Source: Candidatus Sulfopaludibacter sp. SbA3 (GTDB lineage Bacteria; Acidobacteriota; Terriglobia; Bryobacterales; Bryobacteraceae). Taken from it: a DNA stretch of 64,000 bases. Of the stretch, positions 62,905 to 64,000 are shown piece after piece (the stretch's first letter is position 1; each line of letters begins with the position of its first letter). The translations under genes were made by a program, and so were the position numbers. The stretch is taken from the NCBI GenBank assembly GCA_945890485.1, contig CAMDCN010000019.1, positions 93,760 to 157,759 on the forward strand, written 5' to 3'. The notes under the pieces are model-generated. The model saw nothing but the letters and a program-made list of their open reading frames with translations, made no database searches and had not been told where the DNA came from.

Positions 62905-64000
62905 CTAGCGCGAAGACGAGGTCGTCGTGATCGGTTTGGCCTCCGTCGCTGCGGAAATTGACTAGCTCGTGGACCAGGCCGGGGACTCCGGGCGTCGCTG
63001 CCGGGAGACTCAGTTTCTCGTTGCCGAAGGCCGTTCGGAGCCTCGTGAGTAAGTCGGGCCGGGGGATTCCGGTGTAGCCTCCACTCAAGTGGTTGGTCTG
63101 GTAGCCTCCGGTGATCACGGCGGGTTGGAAGGTGTCAACCTTGAGATTGCGGTCGCGGCGGAGGACCTCGATCAGCGTGCTCTCTCCGGTGGCGTCGATG
63201 ATCAGGTGGGTCTTCCGATAAGGCCCAGGCTGGGCGCTGATAATCGACCGCAGGCGGCTGGGGAGCCCTAAATGGTCCGTGCCCAGCGGGAGCGATTCGG
63301 CGTAGCGGACGTGGAGGTGGGCCGTCGTTGGATACTCCTGGGTGACAGGGTTCCGATGCTCCGCACGGCGGAAGGCGCATTCGAGGACGACGATGGCCGT
63401 GTGGTCCTGGCGCTTGCCGACGTCGATGCCGACGAAGAGTTCCGTGTAGCCATGGCAGGAGACTCCCGTGGGCACGTGGGGCTCGCGGGCTTTCGCGATG
63501 ACCTCGCGGTCGAGGAACTGGGTGGCCGTGGCGATGAAGGCACACTCGTACTCCTGGGCGTAAAGGGCCTCTCCGTGGAGTTGGCGCTCGGCGGCGAGGA
63601 ACTCGGGACTGATGCGGGGGCACTCGGCGGCTGGGGCGCGGACGACCGTCCAGCCGTTGTTGGGGGTGTTGCAGATCTGATAGAAGAGGTTGGTCTGGCC
63701 CTTGGGCGAGGAGATGGCCCAGATGCTGCCGTGGGTGACGGCGACCATGGGGGTGACCGCGGCGAAGAGATCGGGATGGGCGAAGGCGGCCTCGTCGATG
63801 ATGACGACGGTGGCGGCGGCGGGTCCGCGATTGTTGGCCGGGATGCCCGGAAAGGGGAAGAACCGGGAGCCGTTGGGCAGGACCAGCGAGCCGGGGAAAT
63901 CGGGATCGGCATGGGTGGCGAGGCCGAGGCGGCGGGCGAAGGCCCGGACGCGCTGGATGAGAATGGTCGCATGACGGTGGATGCGGCCGAAGAGGAGATA
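62837..64000 (-). CDS. Phage-type terminase large subunit, 5' end outside window
   Basis: The C-terminal 387 residues of a TerL-type protein; the frame is open at base 64000. The ATPase Walker B motif is VVIIDEAAF (about 63795-63825), followed by IWAISSPKGQTNLFY (motif III). The nuclease domain has an RNase H-like core: VGIDVGKRQDHTAIVVLE with the first acid, THLIIDATGES with the second and DHDDLVFALALATWQ with the third. No other phage gene is visible in the window, so this may be a prophage edge or a standalone gene. Confidence 0.85.
   Translation of the reverse strand, partial: YLLFGRIHRHATILIQRVRAFARRLGLATHADPDFPGSLVLPNGSRFFPFPGIPANNRGPAAATVVIIDEAAFAHPDLFAAVTPMVAVTHGSIWAISSPKGQTNLFYQICNTPNNGWTVVRAPAAECPRISPEFLAAERQLHGEALYAQEYECAFIATATQFLDREVIAKAREPHVPTGVSCHGYTELFVGIDVGKRQDHTAIVVLECAFRRAEHRNPVTQEYPTTAHLHVRYAESLPLGTDHLGLPSRLRSIISAQPGPYRKTHLIIDATGESTLIEVLRRDRNLKVDTFQPAVITGGYQTNHLSGGYTGIPRPDLLTRLRTAFGNEKLSLPAATPGVPGLVHELVNFRSDGGQTDHDDLVFALALATWQAFAHHKDSFYPPTGRR

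Noticed and set aside
62837..64000. Prophage in the window
   Set aside because: Only a terminase-like gene is visible; no portal, capsid, integrase or attachment site was seen. The neighbouring sequence beyond 64000 would decide.

Overview
The window reads as chromosome of a high-GC acidobacterium of the Solibacter/Bryobacter type. This rests on gene content: a duplicated orphan MacB/FtsX permease next to a PadR regulator (the acidobacterial ADOP arrangement), two DUF1549/DUF1553 + DUF1501 gene pairs, a GMC oxidoreductase with a gluconate-dehydrogenase subunit-3 partner, and a PQQ-propeller + Gfo/Idh/MocA pair. No rRNA or tRNA gene was seen. Genes are packed tightly with many ATGA, TAATG and GTGA start/stop overlaps.

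Layout. 1-6192 (minus): a colinear block running DUF4139 protein, homoserine dehydrogenase, fumarylacetoacetate-hydrolase-family protein, small membrane protein, LolA-like protein, gluconate-dehydrogenase subunit-3-like protein and a GMC oxidoreductase cut by the window edge. 6442-12554: a predicted beta-barrel protein behind a sigma-28-like promoter, a one-domain response regulator, a nitrilase, an rRNA pseudouridine synthase, an unrecognised 376-residue protein and a fusion of two alpha/beta hydrolases. 12551-29846 (minus): a complete division/cell-wall run mraZ-rsmH-ftsL-ftsI-murE-murF-mraY-murD-ftsW-murG-murC-ftsQ-(ftsA-like)-ftsA-ftsZ. It has no murB or ddl and carries an extra reduced ftsA-like gene. 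A 224-base gap between ftsL and ftsI holds two strong stem-loops. 30050-40614: inorganic pyrophosphatase, acylphosphatase, a DUF1501/cytochrome-PSD1 pair, the PadR/ADOP pair, an OsmC protein, a VapBC-like pair, an ECF-type sigma factor and HtpX.

40833-48049: a TIM-barrel epimerase, then a plus-strand carotenoid operon (GGPP synthase, phytoene desaturase, phytoene synthase, a membrane-anchored sulfite-oxidase-fold molybdoenzyme, a glycosyltransferase, an acyltransferase), which suggests a glycosylated and acylated carotenoid. 48065-50119: a nucleotidyltransferase with a small partner, and an ATP-grasp gene followed by small genes that look damaged. 50258-60542: a HEAT-repeat protein, a long PQQ-propeller/EF-hand protein, a Gfo/Idh/MocA oxidoreductase, a BvgS-like sensor kinase split by a frame change, and a second DUF1549-1553/DUF1501 pair. 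60539-62062 is a tannase/feruloyl-esterase-like protein. 62124-62904 is a tandem array of about 162-base units, each holding a vestige of the 3' end of the neighbouring terminase-like gene plus a GC-rich palindrome; the terminase gene runs off the right edge.

Most notable: the reduced FtsA paralog inside the division cluster, the molybdoenzyme in a carotenoid operon, the array of gene-tail repeats, the split sensor kinase, and the fact that five of nine convergent gene pairs end on a shared 4-base YTAR stop overlap.
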